From NCBI RefSeq assembly GCF_000722635.1, contig NZ_JOKH01000009.1:1-64000 (forward strand): a stretch of DNA of 64,000 nucleotides, given 5' to 3'. The notes under the pieces were generated by a model that had not been told where the DNA came from, ran no database searches, and worked only from the letters and a program-made list of their open reading frames with translations. A program made the translations under genes and the position numbers. The DNA is from Endozoicomonas numazuensis (GTDB lineage Bacteria; Pseudomonadota; Gammaproteobacteria; Pseudomonadales; Endozoicomonadaceae). The stretch's first letter is position 1, and the number at the start of each line of letters is the position of its first letter. Shown here piece by piece: positions 27,155-36,357 of this stretch.

Positions 27155-28716
27155 TAGTCTTCCTTCACGTACGGATAAGCCTGAACCCCCTCCAATCCCA
27201 AGAAGTCGAAGAGATCATTAATATCTATTTTTTTTTCTTTAAAACTAGCAACAAATCGATCCAACAACCGGTTATTCACTTGCCCTGATTGCAAGTCTTT
27301 TAACTCCTCATCGAATTTCAACCCCAAGAACCTCACAACCATTTGGTCTTGAGCTGCCTCCCATACACCCAACTCTCTTGAAGCACCAAGAGTTTCTGAC
27401 ACTGAGAAGAAATCTAACATCAATTTAGAGTGATTTGAAAAATTGGATGCTTCAAATTTAATTTTCTCAACTCCTGTTACATCTAATACAGCATCATATA
27501 GCGGTGCAGCCCCCGGCGGCTCCCAATCATTTTCAGACACAAGCTCAACCCATTTGGAGTCAACCCAACCTTTTATGGTAAATTGTCGTGGATACTCACT
27601 CCAGTGGAAGCGCAACGAAATAGACCCGACTCTTTTTTTCTCTGAAAGCTGGATCTCAAATATATTTTTCTTGCCACTATTGAAAACAGCGTAATCCTTG
27701 GGGTTCAACGAGTAGTTATCAATAGCTCGATCAAGATTATAGCTTGCATCAAACCCCGTAGAGTTCAGCAATAAAGCACCAGCTGACGCTGATACAACAT
27801 TCGCGCCCTTTTTAAATAGGTCACGATAAACCATAACAGCATAATATCGAATAAATGAATCATAAAAGAACTCGTTCCCAGTCACATGATAGAGATCTTT
27901 TAAATATTCGAGGTGCTTCAGGTCATAGCTTTTGTAGGTATTTTCGATAACCTTGGGCTTGGAAAATTTAGCGCCGGGCTGCATCATCAGCCCAAAGCTC
28001 ATCTCTTCTGGAATACCAAACAGCCAAAAGGTGCTTTCTAGAGAGGCCACTCCCAACTCAAAATACGTCTGTACCTTCTGGCTTTTAAGTATTCTGTTAA
28101 CATAATTCATATCCAGAAGTGCGGACATGTGACCGTTTAGAGTGTGGTCATAAAGCGGCTTGACATGCTGCTCAAAGAAAATAATTTCCCCCTCTCTATA
28201 CAAAAAACCGCCCTTATCCACTTCTACAAACAATGGCTCAAGTAGACTCTCCGCTGTGGAAAGGTATTTTTCATCACCACTCAATTCATAGGCGATGATA
28301 AACACCCTGGCTACTCTTGCCTGAGTAATCGCTGAATACCAGGGTGACTCGGCACCTCGAGCATCGAATTTATAGGGCACTAACAACCAATCATTCTTTC
28401 TAACCAACCAATCTGAATACCAACTGACAACATCCCAATATGCCTTTAGATAATGAGCCGCCTGAGCATCCGACTGCTCAGTGAGAAACCTATATGACTC
28501 CGAGAAACTGATAGCATCATTTGCAACATACAGAGGGTTGTATTGATAACCGCGAGAGCCACCATAATTGTGATAGCGAATCCCCTTGTCGTCGTACCCC
28601 TCTTTGCCAGGAGATGGCAACTCTACAACTTCCCATGCAGCTGAATTCGTACAAAATGTCACAGTCGATATAGAAAAGAAGATAACACCAAGAGCCTTAA
28701 ACAAATATCTCTTCAA
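27154..28716 (-). CDS. Secreted D-glucuronyl C5-epimerase-like protein with discoidin-like C-terminus
   Basis: About 520 residues. It has an N-terminal signal peptide (LKRYLFKALGVIFFSISTVT), then GIRYHNYGGSRGYQYNPLYV and an alpha-toroid-like region with PWYSAITQARVARVFIIAYE, GGFLYREGEIIFFEQHVKPL and LNGHMSALLDMNYV. These resemble the C-terminal region of glucuronyl C5-epimerases (the MAQG..., GG..F...EEYP and LNG patterns). A C-terminal domain of about 120 residues (SLRFHWSEYPRQFTIKGWVD, LMLDFFSVSE) resembles F5/8 type C (discoidin) modules. I chose the TTG at 28716 with GGAG about 9 nt upstream; the open frame before it overlaps the preceding glycosyltransferase gene. The protein is likely periplasmic or surface-exposed and acts on a uronate polymer. 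Epimerase versus lyase cannot be decided here. Confidence 0.7.
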   Translation of the reverse strand: MKRYLFKALGVIFFSISTVTFCTNSAAWEVVELPSPGKEGYDDKGIRYHNYGGSRGYQYNPLYVANDAISFSESYRFLTEQSDAQAAHYLKAYWDVVSWYSDWLVRKNDWLLVPYKFDARGAESPWYSAITQARVARVFIIAYELSGDEKYLSTAESLLEPLFVEVDKGGFLYREGEIIFFEQHVKPLYDHTLNGHMSALLDMNYVNRILKSQKVQTYFELGVASLESTFWLFGIPEEMSFGLMMQPGAKFSKPKVIENTYKSYDLKHLEYLKDLYHVTGNEFFYDSFIRYYAVMVYRDLFKKGANVVSASAGALLLNSTGFDASYNLDRAIDNYSLNPKDYAVFNSGKKNIFEIQLSEKKRVGSISLRFHWSEYPRQFTIKGWVDSKWVELVSENDWEPPGAAPLYDAVLDVTGVEKIKFEASNFSNHSKLMLDFFSVSETLGASRELGVWEAAQDQMVVRFLGLKFDEELKDLQSGQVNNRLLDRFVASFKEKKIDINDLFDFLGLEGVQAYPYVKED

Positions 28717-28744
28717 CAAAGCCAACTCCGTTAGCCTACAAACT

Positions 28745-29944
28745 TTATAAAAGAAGTTCCAATTCCCTTTCACATCGCTCCTCCCAAGTTGATAGCTCAC
28801 TCAGTGCAAACTCTTTTGCTGCTGTGACCTGCTGCTCCACGAGGGTCAGATCAACAGTCAACTTCTGCAATGCTTCGGCAATACCCTCTGCATCCACAGA
28901 GCTAGGCTCCATATAAGCCGCTTTGGGTACTGCTGCTAGTGAACCATTTATGTTCTGAGCTAAAATTGGCGTGTTTAATACCATAGTTTCAAGAAAAACA
29001 TTACCCAAATTAGAGATATTATAAAAAGACAGGCTTACCTTAGCATCACGAATCAGTGCCAAAGCTTCTTTTTTTTCTACACCAGGTATAAAATGTACCC
29101 GTTCTGTCAGTCCATGGCTCTCGGTATATTCTTTAAGCTCCTGGTAAAACTTTCTATTGTACACTGGTCCTACAAGAACCATATCAAGCTCAAGATTGAA
29201 ATCGACAACTTCCAACATTGCCTTAACAACAATGTCCTGTCTTTTCCAGTGATCAAAGCGCGCCACATAGCACGCATAGGGATTTCCAGATAAACCAAAC
29301 TTTTTGCGAATCGATTCAGCAGAGGGGAGACCTTCATTGATCTTCTCCACGCCATTTAGCCAGAAGAAAAGCGGAGAATACTTAGAACCAATCTTTTGAT
29401 ACACCTTGTCACCATGCGTACCATCATTTGTTATGACAACAGCTTTAGCAGGCAATGAAAAAGCTAAATACTCCAACGGATGCTTAAAAAACAAACTGAG
29501 CTTTGCAGATTTAATCTCATCGATAAGAAAAGTACCGTATATTCGCCTCACATTAGGTACACGTTTTACCAGTGACGTCAGTCCTGCCATAGCACCCGCA
29601 GGACCATGACCATAAAGTACATCAACCTTTTCTTTACTGCACACTTTAAGCAATGCATGCAGCAACCTTGTTGCAACAGCGATGAAATCTAGCTTTCCTT
29701 TGTAGCCAAACCCTCTAACATTGATCTTTGAACGATATTGATCAGGCAGTTTAAAGGACGATGGCACAGCAGAACCAAAGAAGAAAATGTCGATAACATC
29801 AAATCGATCATCGTTCGCCATCATCAACAAAGGATTAAAAAATGCGGGCATACCTTTAGGCTCAGGGTTACCTTCGAGAAAAAAAGGCTTTATACCTGTC
29901 CATAGGCCAGTAACATAAAGCACCTTACGCTTCGCGCTTGCCAT
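28745..29944 (-). CDS. Glycosyltransferase family 4
   Basis: A 399-residue GT-B enzyme: N-terminal KVLYVTGLWTGIKPFFLEGN and DVLYGHGPAGAMAGLTSL, C-terminal YACYVARFDHWKRQDIVVKAM, VHFIPGVEKKEALALIRDAKVSLS region and the LGNVFLETMVLNTPILAQN donor motif with the conserved glutamate. It is presumed to add one sugar of the repeat unit; the specificity is unknown. It overlaps the end of the wbpG-like gene by 20 bp, which points to co-translation. It is the third of three glycosyltransferases besides the initiating enzyme, so a tetrasaccharide repeat is a reasonable guess. Confidence 0.85.
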   Translation of the reverse strand: MASAKRKVLYVTGLWTGIKPFFLEGNPEPKGMPAFFNPLLMMANDDRFDVIDIFFFGSAVPSSFKLPDQYRSKINVRGFGYKGKLDFIAVATRLLHALLKVCSKEKVDVLYGHGPAGAMAGLTSLVKRVPNVRRIYGTFLIDEIKSAKLSLFFKHPLEYLAFSLPAKAVVITNDGTHGDKVYQKIGSKYSPLFFWLNGVEKINEGLPSAESIRKKFGLSGNPYACYVARFDHWKRQDIVVKAMLEVVDFNLELDMVLVGPVYNRKFYQELKEYTESHGLTERVHFIPGVEKKEALALIRDAKVSLSFYNISNLGNVFLETMVLNTPILAQNINGSLAAVPKAAYMEPSSVDAEGIAEALQKLTVDLTLVEQQVTAAKEFALSELSTWEERCERELELLL

Positions 29945-31079
29945 AAAACCCTTTACCTTTCAGATTAAAATGCACATTCAACGCAAGCTTGTACAACCAG
30001 CCATGTAGTCCGCTGTTGAAATACCCCTTGTAGTCCTTGTAAGCCTTAACCGGCTGATTCATCAGCACATTAAACTCTTCATCTGAAACCCCCATCTTCT
30101 TCTTGAAGAACTGAAGGTCCTTATCTTTCATAGACTCATCAGGGTAGGCATCCTCCTTCAACGCCAATAATGCTTCATCACGCGTCATCTCCCCCATGCA
30201 AATCAAGTTAGAGTAATGAGCTTTTCTCTTATCTATAGCAAACTTACGAGGCTGAATATAAGCTTGGGTAAACCGAGTGTAAATCGACTCATAGTGTTTC
30301 CCACCATAGTATACCCAGCCAAGCTTATCCTGTATGACTTTCATTGCCTCATTTTTCGAAAAGTCCACGTAATCTAGAATATTGACCACGGAGCACCGAT
30401 TCACAAAGCGGGAAAAATATAGATCCATACGTGAGAAGTGAGGATAAGTTTTCAGTTTAACCCTACCAAACTGCTTATGGACATTTTTAATCAACTTCCA
30501 GTCCATCTGACCAACCATTTCTGACCAAGCCGGCTCCATAATATATTCCATCTTAAAATTAGAGCCGTTAATGATATACCTTATCTTATAGCGCGCAGCC
30601 ATCTTGTTCAGAACTGCGTAAATTGCATGGTCTGACGGAATCTCCATCCCTGGTGTAGATGCCTTCAAAAAAGACATTTGTAGATCTCGGAACTCATCCC
30701 AATCAATCACATGTGTGTAGAGATCTATATTCAGCTTGGTTAGAGTTTTCTCGATATTCGAAACCGCCAATTCTGAATTCCATCCATTATCCAAGTGCAC
30801 TGCTAGAGGCCTTAAGCCCAGATTCTTCACAAGATAAGCGACGTAAGTACTGTCTACACCACCACTCACTCCAATGATACAGTCGTATTCTTTGCCTTGT
30901 CCTTCAGATTTTATCTTGTCGACTAGTGTATTAAGTTGCTGTGAATAAGTCTCAACGCTAGGCATTGAATCCAGCCGCTTCAAATAATTGGAACAGAACT
31001 GACAATTTCCTGTCTCATCAAATTCAATGGATGGTGCCGAAGTATCCATTACGCACCGATTACACACTTGAACACTCAT
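29925..31079 (-). CDS. wbpG: N-acetyl sugar amidotransferase, WbpG-like
   Basis: A 384-residue member of the WbpG/PseA family. The N-terminal zinc-binding cysteines are in VCNRCVMDTSAP and CQFCSNYLKRLD, and the ATP-pyrophosphatase loop is YDCIIGVSGGVDSTYVAYL. WbpG uses ammonia delivered by HisH/HisF-like partners to convert an N-acetyl group to an acetamidino group, as in UDP-ManNAc(3NAm)A synthesis of Pseudomonas O5-type O-antigen. The hisF- and hisH-like genes directly upstream support this. I prefer the ATG at 31079 (GGTGAG upstream) to the GTG at 31094, which would overlap the hisF-like gene. Confidence 0.92.
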   Translation of the reverse strand: MSVQVCNRCVMDTSAPSIEFDETGNCQFCSNYLKRLDSMPSVETYSQQLNTLVDKIKSEGQGKEYDCIIGVSGGVDSTYVAYLVKNLGLRPLAVHLDNGWNSELAVSNIEKTLTKLNIDLYTHVIDWDEFRDLQMSFLKASTPGMEIPSDHAIYAVLNKMAARYKIRYIINGSNFKMEYIMEPAWSEMVGQMDWKLIKNVHKQFGRVKLKTYPHFSRMDLYFSRFVNRCSVVNILDYVDFSKNEAMKVIQDKLGWVYYGGKHYESIYTRFTQAYIQPRKFAIDKRKAHYSNLICMGEMTRDEALLALKEDAYPDESMKDKDLQFFKKKMGVSDEEFNVLMNQPVKAYKDYKGYFNSGLHGWLYKLALNVHFNLKGKGFYGKREA

Positions 31080-31083
31080 ACCA

Positions 31084-31848
31084 CTAATTCTCACCTAATA
31101 ACTCTTCTAACTGCCCATAGGGCGGATAGCTAATCAACACCGCCTTGTGCGGCCCTTGATATACAAACATACTACCTGCCGACACGGCAGAGGCACCTAC
31201 TTTTACAGCTTTCACAAAATCATCCAAACAACGAGCACCTCCTAACGCAATCAGTGGCACATCACAAATTTCGGATGCTTTAGATATCTCCACCAAATCA
31301 TATCCAGACATTTTTCCATCTCTATCGACAGAATTGAGAAGTACCTCTCCTGCACCAGCGTTGACCGCCTCCACCAAGAACTCTTCCCACGGTTTTTTAT
31401 GAATCTTTCTTGATGCGGATGAATATAGCTTTGATTTTCCGAAGAGGTTTTTCTTCAAATCAATTGATACGACGACACTTTGACTGCCGAACTGCTTGGC
31501 AAGCTTTGTTACAAGTTCCAGTGACCCAATTGCTGCTGTTTGAACACAAACCTTCTCAACTCCTATGCTAAAAAGCTTCTTGGCATCATCTACAGTTTGG
31601 ATACCACCACCGTAGCCAACTGGCATAAAAGCCTCAGCTACAATCTCTTGCACTAGTGAGAAATTCGGTCCATTTCCAGTTCGTGTAGCCTCTATATCTA
31701 CGAGCAGCAGCTCATCCACTTCTTTCTCATTGAATATCTTTACGGCATTTCGAGGATCGCCAACGTAACTCGGCTTTTTGAAGCCAACTGTTTTAACCAG
31801 CCCCCTACCCCTTATCAACAAGCAAGGAATTATTCTAGTATGTAGCAT
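31084..31848 (-). CDS. hisF2: HisF-like ammonia-channelling partner of WbpG
   Basis: A 254-residue TIM barrel of the HisF family. The phosphate loops are recognisable (VGYGGGIQTVDDA, ALGGARCLDDF, NSVDRDGKMSGYDL). The N-terminal motif reads RIIPCLLIRGRGLVKTVGF, whereas catalytic HisF has Asp in CLDV; the cyclase aspartate (Asp11) is thus replaced by Leu, while the second aspartate (VVSIDLKK) remains. This is expected for polysaccharide-type HisF2 proteins, which only pass ammonia from HisH to WbpG. No other histidine genes are nearby. Its stop lies 4 bp before the wbpG start. Confidence 0.9.
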   Translation of the reverse strand: MLHTRIIPCLLIRGRGLVKTVGFKKPSYVGDPRNAVKIFNEKEVDELLLVDIEATRTGNGPNFSLVQEIVAEAFMPVGYGGGIQTVDDAKKLFSIGVEKVCVQTAAIGSLELVTKLAKQFGSQSVVVSIDLKKNLFGKSKLYSSASRKIHKKPWEEFLVEAVNAGAGEVLLNSVDRDGKMSGYDLVEISKASEICDVPLIALGGARCLDDFVKAVKVGASAVSAGSMFVYQGPHKAVLISYPPYGQLEELLGEN

Positions 31849-31854
31849 TAATAC

Positions 31855-32466
31855 TCACATCTCTAAAAAGTTTTTTAAAAGCGCCATGCCGAACTTGTGG
31901 CTTTTTTCAGGGTGAAACTGTACTCCTAAAACATTTTCATTCTCAACCATAGAAACAAAATCATGTGAATAGGTAGAAACGCCAGCTATATCACTTTTTC
32001 TATCACACTCTACAAAATACGAATGAACAAAATAAAACCTTTGCTCTTTTTCCTGTCCTTTCAACAAGACAGAATTAATTCCGCGCACAGTATTCCAACC
32101 CATATGCGGTATCTTCATTCCTTCAGAAAGGTCTTTGAATTTATTTGACTTTCCTTTGATCAACCCAAGCCCGGGAAGCTTCCCCTCATCGCTTGAATTT
32201 AATAACAGCTGCATTCCAAGACATATCCCCAACAAGGGAATTCCCGTCTTTGCAACCTCTAGGACAGCTTCATTCATCCCATTAGAAGTTAGGGCACTCA
32301 TACCAAAATCAAATGCCCCAACACCAGGAAGTATTACTCTATCCGCTTTCAGCAGGTCTTCAGGTCTATTCACAAGGACCGGCTCCCCACCAATATGACG
32401 AATAATATTACTCACTGACCCAAGGTTTCCTGCCTGATAATCTACCACATAAATTTTGTCAGACAT
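31855..32466 (-). CDS. hisH2: HisH-like glutaminase partner of WbpG
   Basis: A 203-residue class I glutamine amidotransferase. The nucleophile Cys is in LLGICLGMQLLL, the oxyanion-type loop is RVILPGVGAFDFGM, and the His-Glu pair is in GVQFHPEKSHKFG. It hydrolyses glutamine and supplies ammonia through the HisF-like barrel to WbpG. The position next to hisF2 and wbpG, inside an O-antigen locus and away from histidine genes, argues against a role in histidine synthesis. It overlaps the upstream acyltransferase gene by 8 bp. Confidence 0.92.
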   Translation of the reverse strand: MSDKIYVVDYQAGNLGSVSNIIRHIGGEPVLVNRPEDLLKADRVILPGVGAFDFGMSALTSNGMNEAVLEVAKTGIPLLGICLGMQLLLNSSDEGKLPGLGLIKGKSNKFKDLSEGMKIPHMGWNTVRGINSVLLKGQEKEQRFYFVHSYFVECDRKSDIAGVSTYSHDFVSMVENENVLGVQFHPEKSHKFGMALLKNFLEM

Positions 32467-33076
32467 TCAAATTAGTCCGCCTAAAATCTTCATAGGAACT
32501 TGAGTGAATATAGCCGTTGTATTCAATTTCACTTTTGTGCCTCACACACTCCTGGGGGTTTATTTTCTTAATTATGCGAGCAGGATTTCCACCAATCACA
32601 CAATAGCCCTCTTCAAAAGACTTAGTAACTACAGCCCCTGCGGCTACCACAGTAAAGTCCCCAAGCTTCACACCCGGGAGAATCATGCAATTCATCGCAA
32701 TCCAGCAATACTCCCCTATGACAACATCCCTTGAGGGCATATGAGCCCTATTATCACCAAGTGTATGATTCTTTGTAATGATTCCAACATTTGCAGAAAT
32801 CTGCGTGTAATTGCCTATAAATATTTTCCCTCCTGCTTGGATATAGCAACCAGGCATAAATCCAGGACAGGTTTCAACCCCACAATACACATTCTTGGGA
32901 TTTGTCACTATACTTGTATAATGAACTGGCCAATAGACGCGACGATTAAAACCTAAAATTTTCTGAAAAAAGAAGTATCTCAAAGTTATTGGAGTTTGCG
33001 ACTTCTCTGTTTCACGAATGTACCTCGGCAAAACACTCAATAAAATCTTATAAATAACCTGTTTCAAAAAATTCAC
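32459..33076 (-). CDS. Hexapeptide-repeat acyltransferase (CatB/WbbJ-like)
   Basis: About 205 residues with a left-handed beta-helix: CYIQAGGKIFIGNYTQISAN, VGIITKNHTLGD with the likely catalytic His, DVVIGEYCWIAMNCMILPGV and VTKSFEEGYCVIGGNPARII. Such enzymes O- or N-acetylate sugars with acetyl-CoA. In the locus it may decorate a repeat-unit sugar before export. The start is likely the GTG at 33076 (AAGG upstream); the open frame begins at a TTG inside wzx. It could act on another substrate; only the fold is sure. Confidence 0.82.
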   Translation of the reverse strand: MNFLKQVIYKILLSVLPRYIRETEKSQTPITLRYFFFQKILGFNRRVYWPVHYTSIVTNPKNVYCGVETCPGFMPGCYIQAGGKIFIGNYTQISANVGIITKNHTLGDNRAHMPSRDVVIGEYCWIAMNCMILPGVKLGDFTVVAAGAVVTKSFEEGYCVIGGNPARIIKKINPQECVRHKSEIEYNGYIHSSSYEDFRRTNLNV

Positions 33077-33077
33077 C

Positions 33078-34319
33078 TTATATGGCCTTAGCAAGTCTTG
33101 CAGATACGACTAAATACAAAAAGTAAACAAATCCATGCATAAACGATATCCTTATTACAAAATCACGTGCGGAATCTGATGCTAATGCAGAAACAACAAG
33201 TGAAACACACAGCAGGATATTTCCTACAACATCCCACTCCTGCTTTTCTGCAACAAAAAACATATAACTCAATGGACTTGATATAAATCGCATATAAAAC
33301 ATAGGTGCCAGTATACTTGCATATACCCCCGCTTCTAACCAGTTATCACCAAATACAATCTGAAATAAATCTTCAGCGAACAACAACAACAACAACATAG
33401 GAGGCAAGCCAAGTACAAACAGAACAAGGAAAACTTTACGATAAAAAACTTTTACCCCACCCGTCTCTCTATATTCTGTTACAAATTTATCTCGTAAAAC
33501 ATCAAGTAGTGCACCATTGATAAATGACAATGGGAAAACCAAAACCCTTAAGACTAATGAATACAGCCCGGCAGTCTGAGCACCGTAAAATGCAGCTAAG
33601 ACAATGTTTTGCAAGTGAGAAGTGGACATATTTAGTATTGAAGACATTGAATCAAACAGAGGGAATTTTTTATACCTTTTTGCCGATTCAAGTACCTTAT
33701 CTACAGAAACAGCAGGGATAAAAGCAATCACTTTTTTCCCACTTGCTTGTAACAATCCAATTAAACCGATAGTCTGACCAACTACTAAGCCCATCATGAG
33801 TCCACCACCAACATGCCCAAATGCAGTAGATACTTGGACTGCAGCAGTACCACCACTCTGGAAAACTCTATTAATTGCAATATTCTTATATTTCTTTTGT
33901 CGGTTCACCCAATAATAGAAATTTTGATAACAACCAACAACAAGAATACTTACTGGCAACAAATACAGCCACCCTGAAATATCATCACTCCCGAGAAGTT
34001 TTGTCAGCTCTACATTAAATAAAAAAACTGTCACCAAGGATAAAACTGAAACGCTAACAACAATCCCAAGTGAAAATATCACTATGTTAATAGCCTCATC
34101 GTCATCTTGAGGTAGCATGATAGCTTGCTCGTACCGCCCTGTAGCCAACATACTAATGATAGCAGCCAAGGCACCGTACAATGCAAATAGACCAAAATCC
34201 TCGGGAGTATAAAGTCGTGTTAATATTGGACTGACAGCTATAGGTATAGCTTGAGCTAACACTGTCCCTGTCATTAAAGTTGCGACATTTCGTGCAACTT
34301 CATTCTTAAATTTAATCAT
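33078..34319 (-). CDS. wzx: Wzx-type O-antigen flippase
   Basis: A 413-residue membrane protein with about twelve hydrophobic segments. It starts with the MATE/Wzx-like N-terminus ARNVATLMTGTVLAQAIPIA and VSPILTRLYTPEDFGLFALY, and contains STSHLQNIVLAAFYGAQTAG near the middle, typical of the polysaccharide-exporter branch of the MOP superfamily. It should flip the undecaprenyl-PP-linked repeat unit to the periplasmic side, working with the Wzy candidate at 24359-25597. It follows a 298-bp gap, so an internal promoter may lie upstream. Confidence 0.9.
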   Translation of the reverse strand: MIKFKNEVARNVATLMTGTVLAQAIPIAVSPILTRLYTPEDFGLFALYGALAAIISMLATGRYEQAIMLPQDDDEAINIVIFSLGIVVSVSVLSLVTVFLFNVELTKLLGSDDISGWLYLLPVSILVVGCYQNFYYWVNRQKKYKNIAINRVFQSGGTAAVQVSTAFGHVGGGLMMGLVVGQTIGLIGLLQASGKKVIAFIPAVSVDKVLESAKRYKKFPLFDSMSSILNMSTSHLQNIVLAAFYGAQTAGLYSLVLRVLVFPLSFINGALLDVLRDKFVTEYRETGGVKVFYRKVFLVLFVLGLPPMLLLLLFAEDLFQIVFGDNWLEAGVYASILAPMFYMRFISSPLSYMFFVAEKQEWDVVGNILLCVSLVVSALASDSARDFVIRISFMHGFVYFLYLVVSARLAKAI

Positions 34320-34617
34320 TAAACTTCGCAGGAGTAACAGTCAATGGATTATAAGTCATTGTACGAAAACAGCGAGATATAAGTACTATTTCATTAGTTT
34401 CGTATAGATAAGAAAGACAATAATGTATGTATAAAACACTTAGCTAGCTAAGAAATAACGTATTCCTTTTACCTCCCCACTAATCCTTAAGGAAAAAAAT
34501 CACAACCCAACAGTATTAAAGATTCAAGCATCATTCTAAAATTCACTTTGACCTTATCACTAAAAAACATTTCATATATGCTCCCTAGCTAGCGCTTAAA
34601 GACTCGATAGATATTAT
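34320..34617. other. AT-rich gap between wzx and wbpE
   Basis: This 298-bp stretch carries no credible gene. Two TAGCTAGC-type palindromes occur near 34440 and 34585. It is the largest non-IS gap inside the locus and may hold a promoter for the wzx-to-wbpM part; no clear promoter elements could be assigned. Confidence 0.4.
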
Positions 34618-35697
34618 CTATATGATTAGTCTATCCAAAATGTATTCTTGCTCATCTTCTGATAAAGCAGGATGAAATGGCAGACTAATTACTCTTTTAG
34701 CCAACTTCTCTCCCACAGGAAGAGAAACGGTACTATCTGCTACAGCAGGCTGCAAATTAAGTGGGAGCGGATAGTGTACAGCGGTAGGAATTCCAGCGTT
34801 TTGTAAAGTTGACTGTACATATTTACGGTCTTCAACTTGTACAGTGTACTGAGCGTAAACGCTTGTGTTATGTGATTCAATATAAGGTGGGACAATATCT
34901 CTGTGTTTTATTAGCTTTTCTGTATATCGCTCTCCTATTTTTTTACGAGCTATAATCTCCTCATCAAATACCTCTAACTTACTTAATAATACTGCAGCCT
35001 GAAGAGTATCCAAACGGCTATTAACCCCAATCCGAACATGATGGTACCGCCTATCCTGCCCATGTCGGGCAATCTGCCTCAGTATTAACGCCAAGTCATC
35101 ATCATTAGTGAACATAGCTCCACCATCACCATAACACCCTAGTGGTTTAGATGGGAAAAAGCTGGTACATCCAATGGTAGAAAGTCCGCACGAAAGCTGG
35201 TCTTTATAAGTAGCACCAAAACTCTGGGCACCATCTTCAATAACTGGAAGATTATACTTACTCGCAATTGCATTTATTGAATCAAAGTCAGCGCATTGAC
35301 CATAAAGAGAAACGGGAATAATTGCTTTGGTCCGCTCAGTAATTGCTGCTTCTAATAATAAGGGGTCAAGGTTATATGTTTTAGGATCTACATCTACATA
35401 TACAATTTTAGCACCCAAAAGTGCACCAGTTTCAGCCGTAGCAATATACGAGAAGGCTGGTGAAATAACTTCATCCCCCGGCTTTATTCCTAGAGACATC
35501 AGAGCAATCTGAAGAGCATCAGTTCCATTAGCAACAGATATGCAATGTTTGACTCCAACATAATCAGCCAATCTTTCTTCAAGCTCAGTGACTTCTGGGC
35601 CAAGAATATACTTACCGTGATCCAATACACCTTTAATGCGTCGATTAACATCTTTTTCAATACGACTGTATTGAGCTTTTAAATCAATAAATTCCAT
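34618..35697 (-). CDS. wbpE: WbpE-like UDP-sugar 3-aminotransferase
   Basis: A 359-residue PLP aminotransferase of the DegT family. The beginning MEFIDLKAQYSRIEKD, HGKYILGPEVTELEERLADY and VSLYGQCADFDSINAIASKY, and the PLP lysine in TSFFPSKPLGCYGDGGAMF, match WbpE closely. WbpE adds the 3-amino group to UDP-2-acetamido-3-keto-glucuronate in concert with the dehydrogenase WbpB. The wbpA-B-D-E genes stand together here (order A, B, D, E in transcription direction), which makes the assignment firm. Confidence 0.93.
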   Translation of the reverse strand: MEFIDLKAQYSRIEKDVNRRIKGVLDHGKYILGPEVTELEERLADYVGVKHCISVANGTDALQIALMSLGIKPGDEVISPAFSYIATAETGALLGAKIVYVDVDPKTYNLDPLLLEAAITERTKAIIPVSLYGQCADFDSINAIASKYNLPVIEDGAQSFGATYKDQLSCGLSTIGCTSFFPSKPLGCYGDGGAMFTNDDDLALILRQIARHGQDRRYHHVRIGVNSRLDTLQAAVLLSKLEVFDEEIIARKKIGERYTEKLIKHRDIVPPYIESHNTSVYAQYTVQVEDRKYVQSTLQNAGIPTAVHYPLPLNLQPAVADSTVSLPVGEKLAKRVISLPFHPALSEDEQEYILDRLII

Positions 35698-35768
35698 GAG
35701 CTTTACACATATTTAAAAAGGTCACAAAGTATTCATTCATACTTCGTAACCTTAGAATTTCATTCAAT

Positions 35769-36353
35769 TTAGGATTTGGATACTTGATTACCAATAAGGC
35801 GATAAACATCTTGGGTTTTCGGGCAGATATACTCACCACTACCTTCAAGAGGCAAATCTAAACGTACCCCATATTCACTCATCCACCCTATCTGTCTTGC
35901 AGGAACGCCTGCCATAAGGGCATAGTCAGGAACATCTTTGGTAACTACTGCGCCAGCCGCTACAAATGCATACTGCCCGATTCTTGTGCCGCAGATTATT
36001 GTACAATTAGCTCCAAGTGTTGCACCACGTTTTACCAAAGTATCTAGATATTCATCCTTTCTGCTTACTGCCGAGCGAGGATTATAGACATTAGTAAACA
36101 CCATACTGGGCCCACAAAACACATCATCTTCTAGAGTAACATTATCGTAAACAGAAACATTGTTCTGAATTTTAACGTTATCACCAATCAAAACTTTATT
36201 GCCAATGAATGCGTTTTGCCCCAAGGAACAGTACTCTCCAATTTTAGCCTTGGAGCAGATGTGCACCCAATGCCAGATTCGAGTTTCCCTTCCTATTTGA
36301 GCTCCTTCATCAATTATTGCACTTTCATGTGCACTGAATAATTGTTGTGTCAT
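35769..36353 (-). CDS. wbpD: WbpD-like N-acetyltransferase
   Basis: A 194-residue left-handed beta-helix acetyltransferase. Hexapeptide repeats run from [20 protein letters not shown] to [18 protein letters not shown]; the long loop [19 protein letters not shown] is typical of the WbpD/PglB-like branch. It N-acetylates the 3-amino group of UDP-GlcNAc3NA to give UDP-GlcNAc3NAcA. The C-terminal [12 protein letters not shown] tail also fits this family. It lies 4 bp after wbpB. Confidence 0.93.
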   Translation of the reverse strand: MTQQLFSAHESAIIDEGAQIGRETRIWHWVHICSKAKIGEYCSLGQNAFIGNKVLIGDNVKIQNNVSVYDNVTLEDDVFCGPSMVFTNVYNPRSAVSRKDEYLDTLVKRGATLGANCTIICGTRIGQYAFVAAGAVVTKDVPDYALMAGVPARQIGWMSEYGVRLDLPLEGSGEYICPKTQDVYRLIGNQVSKS

Positions 36354-36357
36354 TCAA

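Noticed and set aside
31084-32466. hisH and hisF as part of a histidine operon
   Set aside because: They flank wbpG inside an O-antigen locus, HisF lacks its cyclase aspartate, and no other his genes are nearby.
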